From contig JAACJK010000002.1 in the NCBI GenBank assembly GCA_013368325.1, forward strand, positions 1,116,001 to 1,180,000: a stretch of DNA of 64,000 nucleotides. The letters are read 5' to 3'. Position 1 is the first letter of the stretch; the number at the start of each line of letters is the position of its first letter. The DNA is from Ephemerocybe angulata. Its lineage: Eukaryota > Basidiomycota > Agaricomycetes > Agaricales > Psathyrellaceae. The notes under the pieces were generated by a model. It was not told the origin of the DNA. It worked only from the letters and a program-made list of their open reading frames with translations, and did no database searches. Below, piece by piece: positions 22,275 through 34,013 of this stretch. A program made the translations under genes and the position numbers.

Positions 22275-25146
22275 ATGCCCGCCTCCTCTGCCCCGGACAC
22301 TGGGACTGGGGTTCGCACCCGGTCCCAGACGCGAGCGCAAATCCAATCTGCATCCGAACCTCAAGTTGCACCCGAGCCCACTCGCATCGGAAACCTTGAG
22401 CCTGTCAAGCCTGCTACACGAAGGCAAAATCCGATTGTCCCTTGGCGACCAGATCCAGCAAAGTCCAGGGGTTCGACCACCACGACGGCCGGTACCGCCT
22501 CTACCAAGCAGAAGAAGTCCAAGAAGAATGCAATCAACCCTCCCAAGGCTGGTACAGCTCAGGCTGCGCCCACAGGCAACACACACAAGTCATTCAATCC
22601 TCCAAACGAAAGCTCACCCAGTGGCGTATCCGGGCCCGTTGGCAGGTCGATCCTTCGTGCATCCCAGGAGAAGTTCGAGGACATGAAGTGCTCGACGCCT
22701 ATCAAGATCGTTAAAACGGGCAATGGATCGTCGAAGGACGACAAGGAGCTTATAATGGCACAGCTGAAGGACATTCCAGAATACAATAAAGACTTCCTCC
22801 GAAAGCTTTATGCGAAGGCCATACCACTTGACGAGATCGACACGTTTCTTGAAACGTCTCCATTATACGACAGCAAGAAGAAGCGTTGGGTTGGCGTTCC
22901 CCGTGTTGCCAGGGTAGAGGATGACCTATACGAACCTTTCGTCAAGATTATTCAGGCCATAATCGACGGACCAGGAAAGCCCAAGGATGGCGTGACCAGC
23001 ACCCGCACGGCCATTGATACCCACGACATATCGTTTATCCACCACGACTCTGATAAGCTCACGAGGCCCGACCTAGCCATCCTTGCCACCGGACCGTCCT
23101 TTGAGGAGCCCCTCCCCAAAGAAGGCCAGAAGAGAGTGCGCGGGTACATGGTCGGGTACAGCAATGTCGCTTCGGTCTTTGACTTCAAGCTCAACAGAGG
23201 TGATTCAAGGCGTAAACAAGTTGAGCAACTGGCGATATATAACATGTAAGCCCTTCTATGCTATTGTATCAATGATTCAAGATCTAACCAATCATAGGGA
23301 AATCTACCTCAGCCAGCCCAACCGAAGATTCTGTCGCTCGCTTATCATCACCGAGGACAAGGTCCGCTTGCTTCACTACGATCGGAGCGGGGCGTACATC
23401 ACAGAGATGATCAACCTTCATAAGGAGGCCCATATCTTCGTTCGGCTTGTTCTTGGGCTCTCCTCTCACAAGGAGAGCCGCGTCGGCCTTGACACCAGCA
23501 TCCAGTGGACCATCGATGACAACGGGCGCAAGGTCGCCGGTACCATTCGCGTTCGTGACGGAAGAGTACAACCCATGAAAGAAGAAGAAAAGTTCACCCT
23601 GGACATGAGTGAGCCTCCTCAAATCTGTAACACGATCCGAGGCCCGGGCACCACCCGGTGGATTGCTCGAGACAAGAACGGCGCGCGCATCTACGTGGGA
23701 GATGCGTGGAGATCTTTCGGAAGGACTTCGGAATATGAACTTTTGGTGGAGGCTGGTGCCAGCAAGGTTGAAGGCGTTCTCTGCGATATCATTGCGTTCG
23801 AAGATAATATTGCCCAGACGATGGAATATCGCCCAAAGTCTTTCAAAGCCAAGGATTTTTTCAATCGCACGTTCTCGCGTGTGGCATTAAAGCAAGCTGG
23901 CCCTCCACTCTCCGCATTCACGTCCCAGTTGGAAGCAATTACTGTCATTCGGGACGGCATCATTGGTGAGTGACAGCTAGCATGAATCTTCTTCGAATAC
24001 TGATAGCCCATATCTCACGCCAGGTCATCGCAACCTTCTCATTTCCGGTACACTGCACAGAAATATCACCATGGACAATATCCTCATTATCAAAGACGAA
24101 AAGGGTCAAGTGGCGGGAAAGCTATGTGACCTTGCGAACGCAATTCCGTCTTACGAGAAGACAAAATTGTCTCCAGAGCCTCGAGTGGTACGCTTAACGA
24201 CGCCTTCTTTTTTCACAACCTCTTACAAACCTCTCACTAGGTACCACGCTTATACTTGTCCGCCTCAGTTCTACGAACCTCTATACAGGAGAAAATTCTG
24301 GCTCCGGTTGTCCACGACTACCTCGACGATCTAGAGGCTTTCAACTATGTTCTATCTGTTCTACTCCTTCGTTACAAAGGGATCGGTGCTGTCACTCCCC
24401 CCGAGCACGAAGGAAATGAGGTATTGGACCTCTGGCTTGGATCATCCGGACATGCTGCTTCCCTGGCAAAGTTGGACTATTTGGCTACCGGACCTGCGGA
24501 CTGGCAGGTCCCTCCCTTTTGGAGCGAGACGTGTATCCAATTGTGTTGTGATGTCAGCACATATCTGAGCGGGGTGGCTCAAGAGAAGATTGAAATTCGA
24601 AAGAAGAAGAAATCCAAGTGGGCCGCGTTCAGGAAGGCCGCGTTCAGCAGACTCTACGACGATATTGACAAGCACTACTCCTCTATTATCGGCTTCTTCG
24701 ATGCAGCGCTGGCTGAGCTTGCGAGCCCTGGCGGACAAGATCCCCACGATATTCCTCCATCCTCACCACCCGCCATCGCAGGACAGCGGCTTTACAATGA
24801 AGCTGAAAGCTCAAACGTCGCCGGCTCTGATGCTGAGAACTCAGACGTCGCTGGCTCTGATTCTGAGGGCTCGTACAGCGAAAGATCGAGCAGCCCTACC
24901 TTGGAAGGAACGCCCCACAAGCAGACGCCTTCTCCCGGCTCCACCGATTTGCTCCAGGACGACTCTGGGGACTTGCCATCTTCTCCCTCAATTCGAGCGC
25001 TCTCTGCCCGCCAGGCCAAACTCAAGAAACGAAACACGAGCTACGGAGGACTGGTGATGGTGGGTAAACGGGATCTAGAGGATGTCGATGAGGAAGATGA
25101 ACCCCCATTCAAGCGCCAGAATACTGGCGGTGGTCTTTTTATCTAA
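22275..25146 (+). CDS. FunK1-type fungal protein kinase F1, predicted catalytically dead
   Basis: Exons 22275-23245, 23298-23965, 24024-24187 and 24241-25146 give 902 residues with consistent phases and no stops. N-terminal Pro/Ser/Lys-rich tail with VRTRSQTR near residue 14, then the FunK1 pre-kinase region (QPNRRFCRS, VRLLHYDRSGAY) and a kinase fold. In the other intact copies the ATP-binding Lys sits in a (I/L)xKD(A/V/L)WR motif; here it is Gly458 (YVGDAWR). The catalytic loop reads HRN (Asn560) instead of HRD. The metal-binding Asp582 is kept as DLA instead of DLD. The 296-codon kinase and tail exons are otherwise uninterrupted, so the protein is probably made but should not phosphorylate by the usual mechanism. 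The C-terminus is acidic and ends PPFKRQNTGGG. Start chosen at the ATG before the conserved tail. Confidence 0.88.
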
Positions 25147-25497
25147 GATGAAAGCAGCATCCAAGTGTTTAGCCATCTCCATTTGTGCTGAGAATGGGCC
25201 ATTCCGGGATCACTACAAGGCGAAGGGACTCTTAGCTCCCTTGCATGGACAATATATTTAGTCGTTCAACTCTTCTGGTAGAATATGACGGCGACGTTGC
25301 CAATATCCAGTAATAAAGCGACCGAGCGTTGGGAATGTACTCTTCCTGTATGCATAGGCACATATTTTCCCTTCACCCAGAGTTTCAGAGATTCCCATTG
25401 AGGACGTTTTCAAGTTGACACTGCTTCGATAGAAAGGACACAGGTACGTGTACAGGACATCTAGAGTACTATTAAGTACGGGTGCATGGACGATATG
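25147..25497. other. Convergent 3' region between F1 and F2
   Basis: About 350 bp between the stop codons of two kinase genes facing each other. It holds both 3' untranslated regions. I see no gene, repeat or strong hairpin. Confidence 0.6.
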
Positions 25498-28038
25498 CTA
25501 AGAGTCTGAAGAAGTATTCTCCGTAGAGGTAGAGTCGGATGATCGATGACGCTTGGTGGGGGGCGAGTCATCCTCGGAGTGTGAGTAAGTCCGCTTCCGG
25601 GACCCATTGTCTGATACAGAACTCGTGGATTGGTTTGCCGATAAGGTTCCCGGGTCAGAGCTATAGGTTTCCGATCCATCCATTACTCGAGGCGCATCGC
25701 CGCCTGGTCTGTCAAGTGCCGCTATGGCATCATCAAATAGGGAGATGATGGTTGTGTAGTGGCCGTCAAGTCCACTGTGCAGGTCCTGGAGGAGCTTACG
25801 TCGCATGTTGGGATCTCGCGTTCTCCGAATGTCCGTTTTGAGACCACCAATAGGAGCGAAAAACTGGCGGAATCGATCGCACAGTTCAATGCACGCAGGG
25901 CTCCAGAAAATTGGGATAGGCCGTTTGTCGAATTCTCTTTCCTTGAGGTAATTTGCTTTGGAGTACGTGGAGTTCAAGCGGTCCTGCTCCCATTGGGCTA
26001 ATATAGCCAGGCCTCGAAAAGCGTCCGGATGGAGGGCATCGACTCCTTCGTACCCATGAAGTAAATGGCAGAGAACGTAGAAAAAGGACTCCAAATCGTC
26101 GAGGTAGTCGCGTGGGAGGGTAGCGATAGATATGGACCGATCCGAATGTCTCAGGACGGAGACAGATTGATACAGGTGCGTTCCCTAGCAGCCAAGGTGA
26201 GTTATGACATTCAGAAGCGATAGAAAGTAGCTCGCATACCACTCGGTACTCTGTTAACATCCCAGCTGTTGGGCCATCGACTACCATAGCCATATCGAGG
26301 TCAATCAATACCCCTCTTTCTCCGATGGCTGCGTCATTGTCGCCGAGAAGGATATTGTCCATGGAGACGTCTCGGTGCATGAGGCCAGCTTTCAGAAGGT
26401 TCCAGTGGCCTTAAGGGATCTGATGAGTAACGAGATTGCTGCGATGTGAGAAGTATGCGCACCTTGAACCGCATCGCGAAGCGCAGCGATCGCCTGGCGC
26501 TGGGAGGTGAAACGGTCTAACGACGAACCGTACCACGCCATAGTCACTCGCGACATGGTGCGGTTATGGAAGTCGTTCGCCTCAAAGTCGAAGCACTCTG
26601 GGCGGAGCGTCTTGGTCTGTACGCGATTGTCTTCGTATGCGAACATCTGAGCGACGCCCGCGACGCCCTTCGCACGCTCCAGAAACGTGTACTCGGGCAC
26701 TTGATCGTCGAGGCGCCAAGCATCCTTCAGGAGTATCCGCTTCCCATTCTTATCCATCGCGTTCCAGCAGACGGTTCCACGGCTCCGCACAGTCCGGCGA
26801 ACAGCATGGGGTTCGTCCATCCTGAGCTGGTACTTAATACGTTTGCCGGAACCGTTGACGGTGGTAATGGTCCCAGCGACCTTCATCCCGTCCTTGACCG
26901 TCCATTGGACAGTCGAGTCGAGACCAAGAACCGTCTCGTGCGGCGAAGAAAGCCCAAGGACGAGTCGCACAAACGTGCATGGATTGTCGTGAATGTTGAC
27001 GGCCGTGGTCTTGTACGCTCCGCTGCGGTCACAGTGGAGGAGGCGAACCTGGGTCTCGGTAAGGAGCAAAGAGCGGCAAAACAGCCGGTTCAGCTGGTGG
27101 AAGAATATCTGTCTAAATAGGAGGTCAACTTCGAGATTTGAAAGCTTGAACACGAAGACAGCCCACCTGTTATATACAGCCAGCTGATCGACAGCAGCTT
27201 CAGTCGCATCAACGTCGCGCTTCACCTCAAAAACGGTAGCGACATTGCTAAAGCCAGTGGCATTGGGGACTCGTTTTGCGCCCTGAGGAACCCAGGGCTC
27301 TGAGAACGAAGGTCCCGTAGCCTTGATGGAGATGCTGGGCTTCGACGTCTGTGACGCCTCTTCACAGTGCGGGAATGTTGTGTGATGGGTGTCGACGACC
27401 TCCCTACTCCCCTTCACGTTCCCAAGACCAGCAACAATCGTCTTGATGACCTTCACCAGGGAGGCACGAAGCGTCTTTTCATCCCGAACCTCGCGAGATA
27501 TACCAGTCCAAGTTCTGGTGCCATAGTCGTACAGCGCAGACGCTGTGAGGAAGTTTTTGATCCTCCGGTCAGACGCTGTCGCTTTGTAGAAGTCCTTGAG
27601 ACAGGATCCGTCGACAGTCACGATGTCGTGTAGGTCAGATATGGCGGCTCTTCTCTGCTCTGCGAGATAGGCCTCGCCATACGGAGATCCATCGTCACCT
27701 GAGACAGAATTGTTGCCAGGTGACGAACGAGACGAAATCTCTGGTGTACTCGCTGCGGTCTCTTCTCGCGCGTCGTTGGACTTCGCCTGGGGGGTGAGCT
27801 TCTGAGCGACCGCCAATCGGGCAACCCCCTTTGGGGATCTTGCTGCTCGTGGTCGAACGTTCTTGGTTGTGCGGACGGTAGTGTGAGCATCCTTCGATCG
27901 TGTAGCAGGCTTCACAGCGGTCTTGATGTCCCGTTTCCGCAGGGAATTCTTTGGGTCAAATGTTGGTTGTGCTTCAGCGCGTGTTTGCGAGCGCGTCTGG
28001 ACGCGAGAAACGGTGGTTTTCGAGGTTGAGGCAGGCAT
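25498..28038 (-). CDS. FunK1-type fungal protein kinase F2
   Basis: Exons 28038-27167, 27112-26463, 26409-26240 and 26184-25498 encode 792 residues. The first intron is a multiple of three and has no stop, so the frame looks continuous there, but paralogues and splice sites show that it is removed. N-terminal signature TRSQTRAEAQ, Ser-rich linker, FunK1 core and a complete catalytic set: Lys420 (LLKDAWR), HRD at 519-521 (HRDVSMDNIL) and IDLDMA with Asp544. C-lobe motif YLDDLESFFYVLCHLL. The tail is Ser-rich with a basic patch (PPTKRHR) that may be a nuclear localisation signal. FunK1 substrates are largely unknown. Closest relative in the window is F8. The upstream region holds the shared promoter module at 28131-28163. 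Confidence 0.92.
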
Positions 28039-30006
28039 ATTAGGTGCAGGAGTGAACTGTTGTTCTGGTGGGAGGAAGACGCGATAGACTTCAGAAAATC
28101 TGAACAACGGGCGTGATGATAGTCAAGAACAAGCCGCGATTGGCTCAAACGCGAATTCCCAAATCAGGATGACCCACGTGCTGACGCCCCTGAGTCCCTC
28201 CATGTCGGGGCATAGTAAGGTACTTATTAGTATCCGTAGGGAGGCGCTCACAGGGTTATAGATAAATACTTTCAATTAAAGTACGGCGGATGCTGGCTAG
28301 GACGATAAGGATTGGACTTTGGTAGCTTTACATGATCCCGGAGGCACCTCGAGGGACATGCAAGGAGGCTACGCCTTCCACTCCCCCTCCTGCATCTTTC
28401 TGTCTCGTTTTAGCATCTATTTTACCGGCCCTTGTTACCCTTTCGCCCAAAACCACAGCAAAACGAGGCGCTGACCAGCTTGAGGACACTGAGTTTGCCA
28501 CACCAGTCAATCGAGCGCGCTCATTCAATTATACTGAATCTCGCCTCTTCTAGTAGTATTATATACATTACTTACTTGACAAATGCTTGTTGCTCTCCAT
28601 TAATTCCCAGTGAGAAGTCGTTCTGCTATTCTCGCCCAAAATCTCCCAAAAATCTCCTCCGCCAAATAACAGGACAATTTGGTCGAGTCTGGGAGAATAT
28701 GAGACTCGATTTTCTGCCAGATTCGCCAAGAATTGCTAATTAATGTTTATTGAAGACGACATACTGTACATGATAGATATACAATACTAAGTACGCTCTA
28801 TGCAACGAACGCCAGCAGCTCCACGGGCCACCCGCCATAGACAATGGTTCAACATACCCTGATAGCCCCTCCCCTGTGCCAAACCGAATGTCAGGAGCTG
28901 TGGGGCTGCGAGGAATCGGATGTGTGTCGCGCTCTGCGGCCGTTGGTCGTGGTGAGGGTCCTAATACGATAAACAGATTGGCCCCGAGGGCGTGACCGGG
29001 TTGCGCACGATCGCCTCAAAGGCCAGTGGGCCATGGTGGAGGGCGGCTGCAACAGAAGGTTTCATGGAGAAGTCGTCACAGAGAGAGAGAGAGCCTGAGA
29101 CGTACACGGCACATACTGGCCTCCTTTCTGATCATCGGTTTCGAATTGCCTCTAGAGTAGCTCAAAACTTCAAAATGTATGCGCTTTGCCCAGGATTCAG
29201 CGCTATCGAGCTATGAGCCATGAGGACATATCCCGTGTCACGCGAAGATTTTGGGTACTTACCATCAGGAAGGGGAGATTGAGAGGGGACCCGGTAAGGG
29301 ATAGAGGATAACACAGAGAGTGAATAGTGGAGGAGATGGGGGGAAGGAAGAAAGGGAGGTTGGGGGAACGCACGGACACGGACTCGAATTCGACGGGCCT
29401 TGGCGAACAAACAAAGAACAACTCAGTAAACTTGAAGTACATAAAGGAGACTAACATATCGCATACTTTGGGCAGATGGGTATATACATCTAGATCTACA
29501 AGTAATGCTACAGGTCATCAAATATAATGTATGCACTGTGTAGCGCAGCCAGATAATCTGGGCGAATTCCGGAGAGTCTCATGATTGATGGGCGAATCTG
29601 GCCCAACACTGGAGAAATGAGGAGACCGACTTTTGACTGGGATTAATTCATAATTCACCTCTTTTCAGCGTGTTAGACGCTAAAGGAGCTGTTACAGTCG
29701 CGAACGATCGATCAAACGTATTATTAAGCGCCCAGCGAACAGTTCGGTCCAGCCACAATTTATCGTTGCATAAGAATAATTTGTGAAGCTTCAAGAGCGC
29801 ATATAATAGGAGATGATAGCTCTGTGAACCAAATGTGAACGTAATCTCCCATTTTCAGTCATCTTAACAGACCCGTTCCTCGAGTAGAGAATCGAGATAA
29901 GATAAGATAAGATCCTGGCAATCATTCCCCGATTCCCAGTACTTTGAACCCCGACGGCGCTTCACTCTTCTTCATCCAACGACGACCACCCTAGACCTCG
30001 AACTGG
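28039..30006. other. Intergenic region between F2 and RPC8 (divergent promoters)
   Basis: About 2 kb with no convincing gene. The left end is the F2 promoter. A loose inverted pair (about 28598-28650 and 29600-29655, both with ttaat next to cccagt or its complement) might be the ends of a decayed 1 kb mobile element, but the match is imperfect. A short GA repeat sits near 29083. The right end, just before 30007, is the RPC8 promoter and leader, with a short gataa repeat near 29895. Confidence 0.45.
28131..28163 (-). promoter_or_regulatory. FunK1 promoter module upstream of F2
   Basis: Read toward F2, an element with TTTGGGAATT is followed by GCCAATCGCGGCTT. The second part is identical upstream of F8 (60407-60420), and a relative lies between F5 and F6 (46793-46807). 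The core includes a CCAAT-type box. It ends about 93 bp before the F2 start codon. Function is inferred from conservation between paralogues only. Confidence 0.5.
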
Positions 30007-30869
30007 ATGTTCTGCCTCTCAGTAATCAAGGACAAGATTCCAATACACCCGCAGCACTTTTCGATACCCGCTGAGGAGACCATCACCGCCGAGCTCAACA
30101 AAAAGTACGCGAACCGCGTGCTGCACGATGTTGGGTTGTGTATCTGCGTTTTCGACTTGTCGAAGGTTGGGGAGGGGAAGGTGCGGTATGGGGATGGGTT
30201 TCTGTGGTACGAAGGTGTGTATCATGTACTTCCGCTGAGGTGTTTTGAGGGTGTCTGATCTTCTTGCTTGGGCAGTGACGTTCCGGATGGTTGTGTTCAG
30301 GCCATTTGAATCCGAGGTCGTCGTATCGAAGGTCAAGAGCTCGGACGAGGATGGTATTCGGTGTACGTCCCAGAGAACCTCTGTGCGATTAGCATCTCGA
30401 GCTCACGCAATCCTTCGATAGTAACCATGGGGTTCTTTGACGACATGTACATCCCCGCAATGTACCTCCCACAACCCTCCGCATTGTGAGTCCCGGCGGC
30501 GCATCGCATCACACTTTCTAATTGAACCGCCCGCTCAACAGCGATCCGAACGAGCGTGCCCACTTCTGGCTGCCCGGCTCCGAATTGACGACCGCCACGG
30601 AGCTCCTGGACACCCCGACCTCCGAACGGATGTACATCGACCAAGGCGACGTCGTGCGCGTGCGGGTGGAGCAGGACGAGTTCTGCGACGACGAGCCTGG
30701 GCCTGTAAAGGTCGTGGAGGGTGTTGTGCAGGAGAAGGCGCGTGGGCGGCCGCCGTATACGGTGGTGTGTTCGATTGCGGAGCAGGGGCTTGGGCCTGTT
30801 GCGTGGTGGAATGGTGCGCAAGTCGTTGAGGAGGGCGAAGAGGGAGAGGATGCGATGGAGGAAGGCTGA
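30007..30869 (+). CDS. RPC25: RNA polymerase III subunit RPC8 (Rpc25/POLR3H family)
   Basis: Subunit of nuclear RNA polymerase III, the counterpart of Rpb7 in polymerase II. It pairs with Rpc17 in the stalk that helps transcription initiation at tRNA and 5S genes. Exons 30007-30214, 30276-30362, 30422-30485 and 30542-30869 encode 228 residues, close to the 204-212 of yeast and human. Diagnostic stretches are the N-terminal MFCLSVIKDKI, KKYANRVLHDVGLCIC, the post-splice VTFRMVVFRPF, SSDEDGIRLTMGFFDDMYIP and the C-terminal GLGPVAWW. It has the Rpb7-type N-terminal domain followed by an S1/OB domain. The acidic C-terminal tail (EEGEEGEDAMEEG) is longer than in yeast. All introns are 56-61 nt, and splicing restores the family motifs exactly. 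Confidence 0.95.
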
Positions 30870-32110
30870 TAGGAAGGGAATGTGCGTAGTTTGGAGGTCT
30901 TCTTCTTTCTTTTCATGGTTCAATTCGTTGACATCACGCCCACCATGTAGGACATACTTGTACGTGTGTATCTATCCGAAAAATGGCCGTATGGTCCCCA
31001 TGAACGAACACTAGACCTCGTTGCATACAAAGGCACCCTCATTCCTTGTATCACCAGTTCTTCCATCGTTTTCAGTCGTGCGGGATTCGACGATATATTC
31101 TAGGTCACATTCGTGCCTGATTTACCCCAGCTCTCTCGTTCACTACGAGTGAGTTGGGTAGGTAGCGGGTTTTGTGTGGGTTCTTTGGAGCTGGCTGACA
31201 GAGGAATCGTTCGGGTGGCTGACCCTTTCGGTGGAGAGGTTGTGTCGATCTCGTTGAGTATGACACACTTGTAACACATTGCTATCCTCCCAGGAGATCT
31301 AGAATTATGGCTGGGGATGTACATACATCGAAGGCGAAGGTTAATAGAGCACTCACATCTGCAGCTGCATTTTGCTTCCTCTATCCTCTTCTACGCACGG
31401 ATGGCACCATTCTCTGAACACGCGACGATGAGGTGGCTTGCACGACGAGCACATTACAACATCTCCTCGGAAGATGTAACGTAGGTACCAGCCTATTCCA
31501 TGTGAGGTTTGGAGATTAATAGGGCGCATATACTCAGCCAGGAATCAGAATATGCGGGTATGAGGTGTTTTGTGCCACCAAACCCTAGCTTTGGCCCAGA
31601 ATTGGAGATTGACAGTGCGCATATACTCGACCAGGAATCAGAATATGCTGGTATGGGGTGTTTTGTGCCACGAAACCCTAGCTTTGGCCCATGTTTGGAG
31701 ATTGGTAGTACGCATATACTCGACCTGGGATCAGAATATGCGGGTATGGTGTGTTTTGTGCCAGCAAAACCCTAGTTTTGGTCTGGGTTTGGATATTAGT
31801 ACGCATATACTTGTTGCACCGCCGAAATAGAACTCTCTAGAATATACGAGTGGTCCACGACTGAATCGGACTGATGTGTCGTGGTATCCTCGATAGGCGC
31901 GCTAGATAGGGGGCCCGCAATATACGAGCTTACGTGATCAACCGCTCAACTTTTTGCCTCTTACCGCCATCCCAATCTCTTCCTTGTACTTTATTCTGGA
32001 CCCACAAAGGCCCATTTCGCTACCACGACACTCGGAAGGTAGGCAGAGTAGAGCCTATACACCCCTTCGATCCTCTAAATCCTGTTCGAAAGGCTGAAGA
32101 TCATTCGTAA
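30870..32110. other. Intergenic region between RPC8 and the TPR-J gene
   Basis: About 1.2 kb. It contains the RPC8 3' end, the 93 bp minisatellite listed separately (31508-31812), and the promoter and leader of the TPR-J gene. No other gene is visible. Confidence 0.6.
31508..31812 (+). repeat. Minisatellite, 93 bp unit, three copies plus a partial
   Basis: The marker cgcatatac recurs at 31525, 31618, 31711 and 31802, spaced 93, 93 and 91 bp. Because 93 is 31 codons, the plus-strand frame stays open through three units and repeats a peptide of the type SEYAGMxCFVPxNPSFG. No ATG starts this frame and it ends at once in the fourth unit, so a real protein is unlikely, but the frame-preserving length is notable. 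Confidence 0.9.
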
Positions 32111-34013
32111 TGGCACCCAAGAAGAAAAATGCGGCAAAAAAGAAGGCTGGTACCCCTGCAGCCAGCCCTGCAGCCTCGGGCTCGACAGTGGATCCTACGG
32201 CGTGAGTTCATTAGAATTTGCATGGCTCCAAGGCTGACTGTTGGGCAGTCTGAACGGAGGATCGACGTCGCATACGGCGACACCGCCGCCAGAGACCCGT
32301 GGCCAGTCGCCAGACGCGCAGGAAGATGCCACCAAGGCCGCTGAAAAGACCAAGGATCGCGGGAATACTGCTTTCAAGGCTGGAAAGTACAAAGAAGCGA
32401 TAGATCTATACACAGAAGCTATCGGTGCGTCGCAGTCAGCTTGGATCTAGCAGCAAAACTGACGTTTGGACATAGTCCTCAACCCGCTCGAGCCAGCGTA
32501 TCTGACGAACCGAGCGGCAGCATACATGGCCTTGAAGCGCTTCAAACCGGCGCTGGAAGACTGCCAACAAGCGATGTTCATTCTGAGCCCGGGATCGCAG
32601 TCGCCCTCGTCGTCACCCCCACCCAACGCCGCCGCCCAGGTCAAAGCCCTGCTGCGTCTTGCGCGCTGCCAGTACGCCGTGGGCAGCCTCACCGCTGCGC
32701 AGGCCTCGCTCGCCCGGCTGCTCGCTCTCGAGCCGACGAACGTGCCCGCAATCCAGCTGAAGCAGAAGATCGGGATGCTCGAGGGGCATGTGAAGAACTT
32801 TGAGACCGCGTACGGCCGCAAGGACTGGGCGATGGCGCGGCTGGCGCTCGACAAGTGCACGCAGTCGATCGAGGCAGAGGGCGGGGACGTGCCTGCTGAG
32901 TGGCGTGTGTGGAAGGTCGAGCTCGAGTTGGCGAGGGGGAGCTGGGAGGCGGCGAGCATTGGTGCGAACGAGGCGGTGCGCGTCGCACCGAACAGCCCAG
33001 ATGCACTTGCGCTGAGGGGCTTGGTACTCTTCCTCACCGGGAAGCTGCCACAGGCGCTGCAGCATGTGCAGTCGGCGCTGAGGATGGACCCGGGCCACGA
33101 GCGCGCTCAGAAGTTGAGGAAGCGCGTGAAGGATGTCGAGAGGTTGAAGGAGGAGGGGAACGTCGCGTTTAAAACCGGAAAACTGCAGGAGGCAGTCGAT
33201 AAGTACGCCGAGGCACTCGAGAAAATCGGGCAGAGCGAGGAGGAGGGCAAGGGTGGTCAGATCAGGGCCACTCTCCTGTCGAACAGGGCCACGACTCTCT
33301 TCAAGGTGCGTTCCAAGGTTTTTATAGACGGCACCAACTCACTTCGTATAGATGGCACTTTACGAGGACGCTCTGGCGGACGTCGACCAGTCGCTGGAGC
33401 TCTTCCCGCACTCGTTCAAGGCGCTCCGGACTCGGGCACGGTGCAACCTCAACCTCGAAAAGTACGAGTCTGCGATATCCGATTTCAAATCCGCGATCCA
33501 GGAGGCCAGCGCGGAAGGCACCGCGTCCGATGCGGACGTGCGAGCTCTCAAGCAGGAGCTCAAGAAGGCCGAAGTCGACTTTAAGCGCAGCAAGACCAAG
33601 GATTACTACAAGATCTTGGGCCTCTCGAAGGAGTGCACCGAGTCGGAGATCAAGAAGGCGTACAGGAGGGAGAGTTTGAAGCACCACCCCGACAAAGTAC
33701 GTACTCCGCGCTTACTGCTACTTCTCTGACTAAAGTTTACTTCCAGGGAGGAGACGAGGAGCAATTCAAACTCGTCAGCGAAGCGTACGCTGTGCTGTCG
33801 GATTCGCAGAAGCGGTTCCGGTACGATCAGGGCGACGACGAGGATGGTATGGGTGGCGACGACGACATGCACGGGCACGGTATGCACGGCATGAGCCATA
33901 TGGACCTCGCGGAGCTCTTTGCTCAGTTCCATGGCGGGTTCCCGAGAGGAGGCGGAGGAGGTGGAGGGCGTAGAGGTGGAGGCATGGGCGGTATGGGCGG
34001 GTTCCCGTTCTAG
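32111..34013 (+). CDS. TPR and J-domain cochaperone (DNAJC7/TPR2-like)
   Basis: Exons 32111-32202, 32249-32424, 32476-33305, 33352-33696 and 33747-34013 encode 569 residues. After a Lys/Ala-rich start come tetratricopeptide repeats from about residue 65 (RGNTAFKAGKYKEAIDLY) to about 440, including YLTNRAAAYMALKRF and EGNVAFKTGKLQEAVDKYAEAL. A J domain follows at about 449-515 with DYYKILGL and the catalytic HPD at 478-480, split from the rest by an intron right after HPDK. The tail is Met/His- and Gly-rich. This order of TPRs then J domain matches metazoan DNAJC7, which links Hsp70 and Hsp90 client handling in the cytosol. It is longer than human DNAJC7 (494 residues). The J domain should stimulate Hsp70 ATPase activity. 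Confidence 0.93.

Noticed and set aside
27113..27166. Residues read between YNR and RQIFFHQ in F2 as coding
   Set aside because: The stretch is a multiple of three without stops but has clear GT-AG ends, and all sister genes have an intron at this exact place.
32900..33172. Overlapping frames inside the TPR-J gene
   Set aside because: They are out of frame with clear TPR motifs, and the high GC content of this exon explains the absence of stops.
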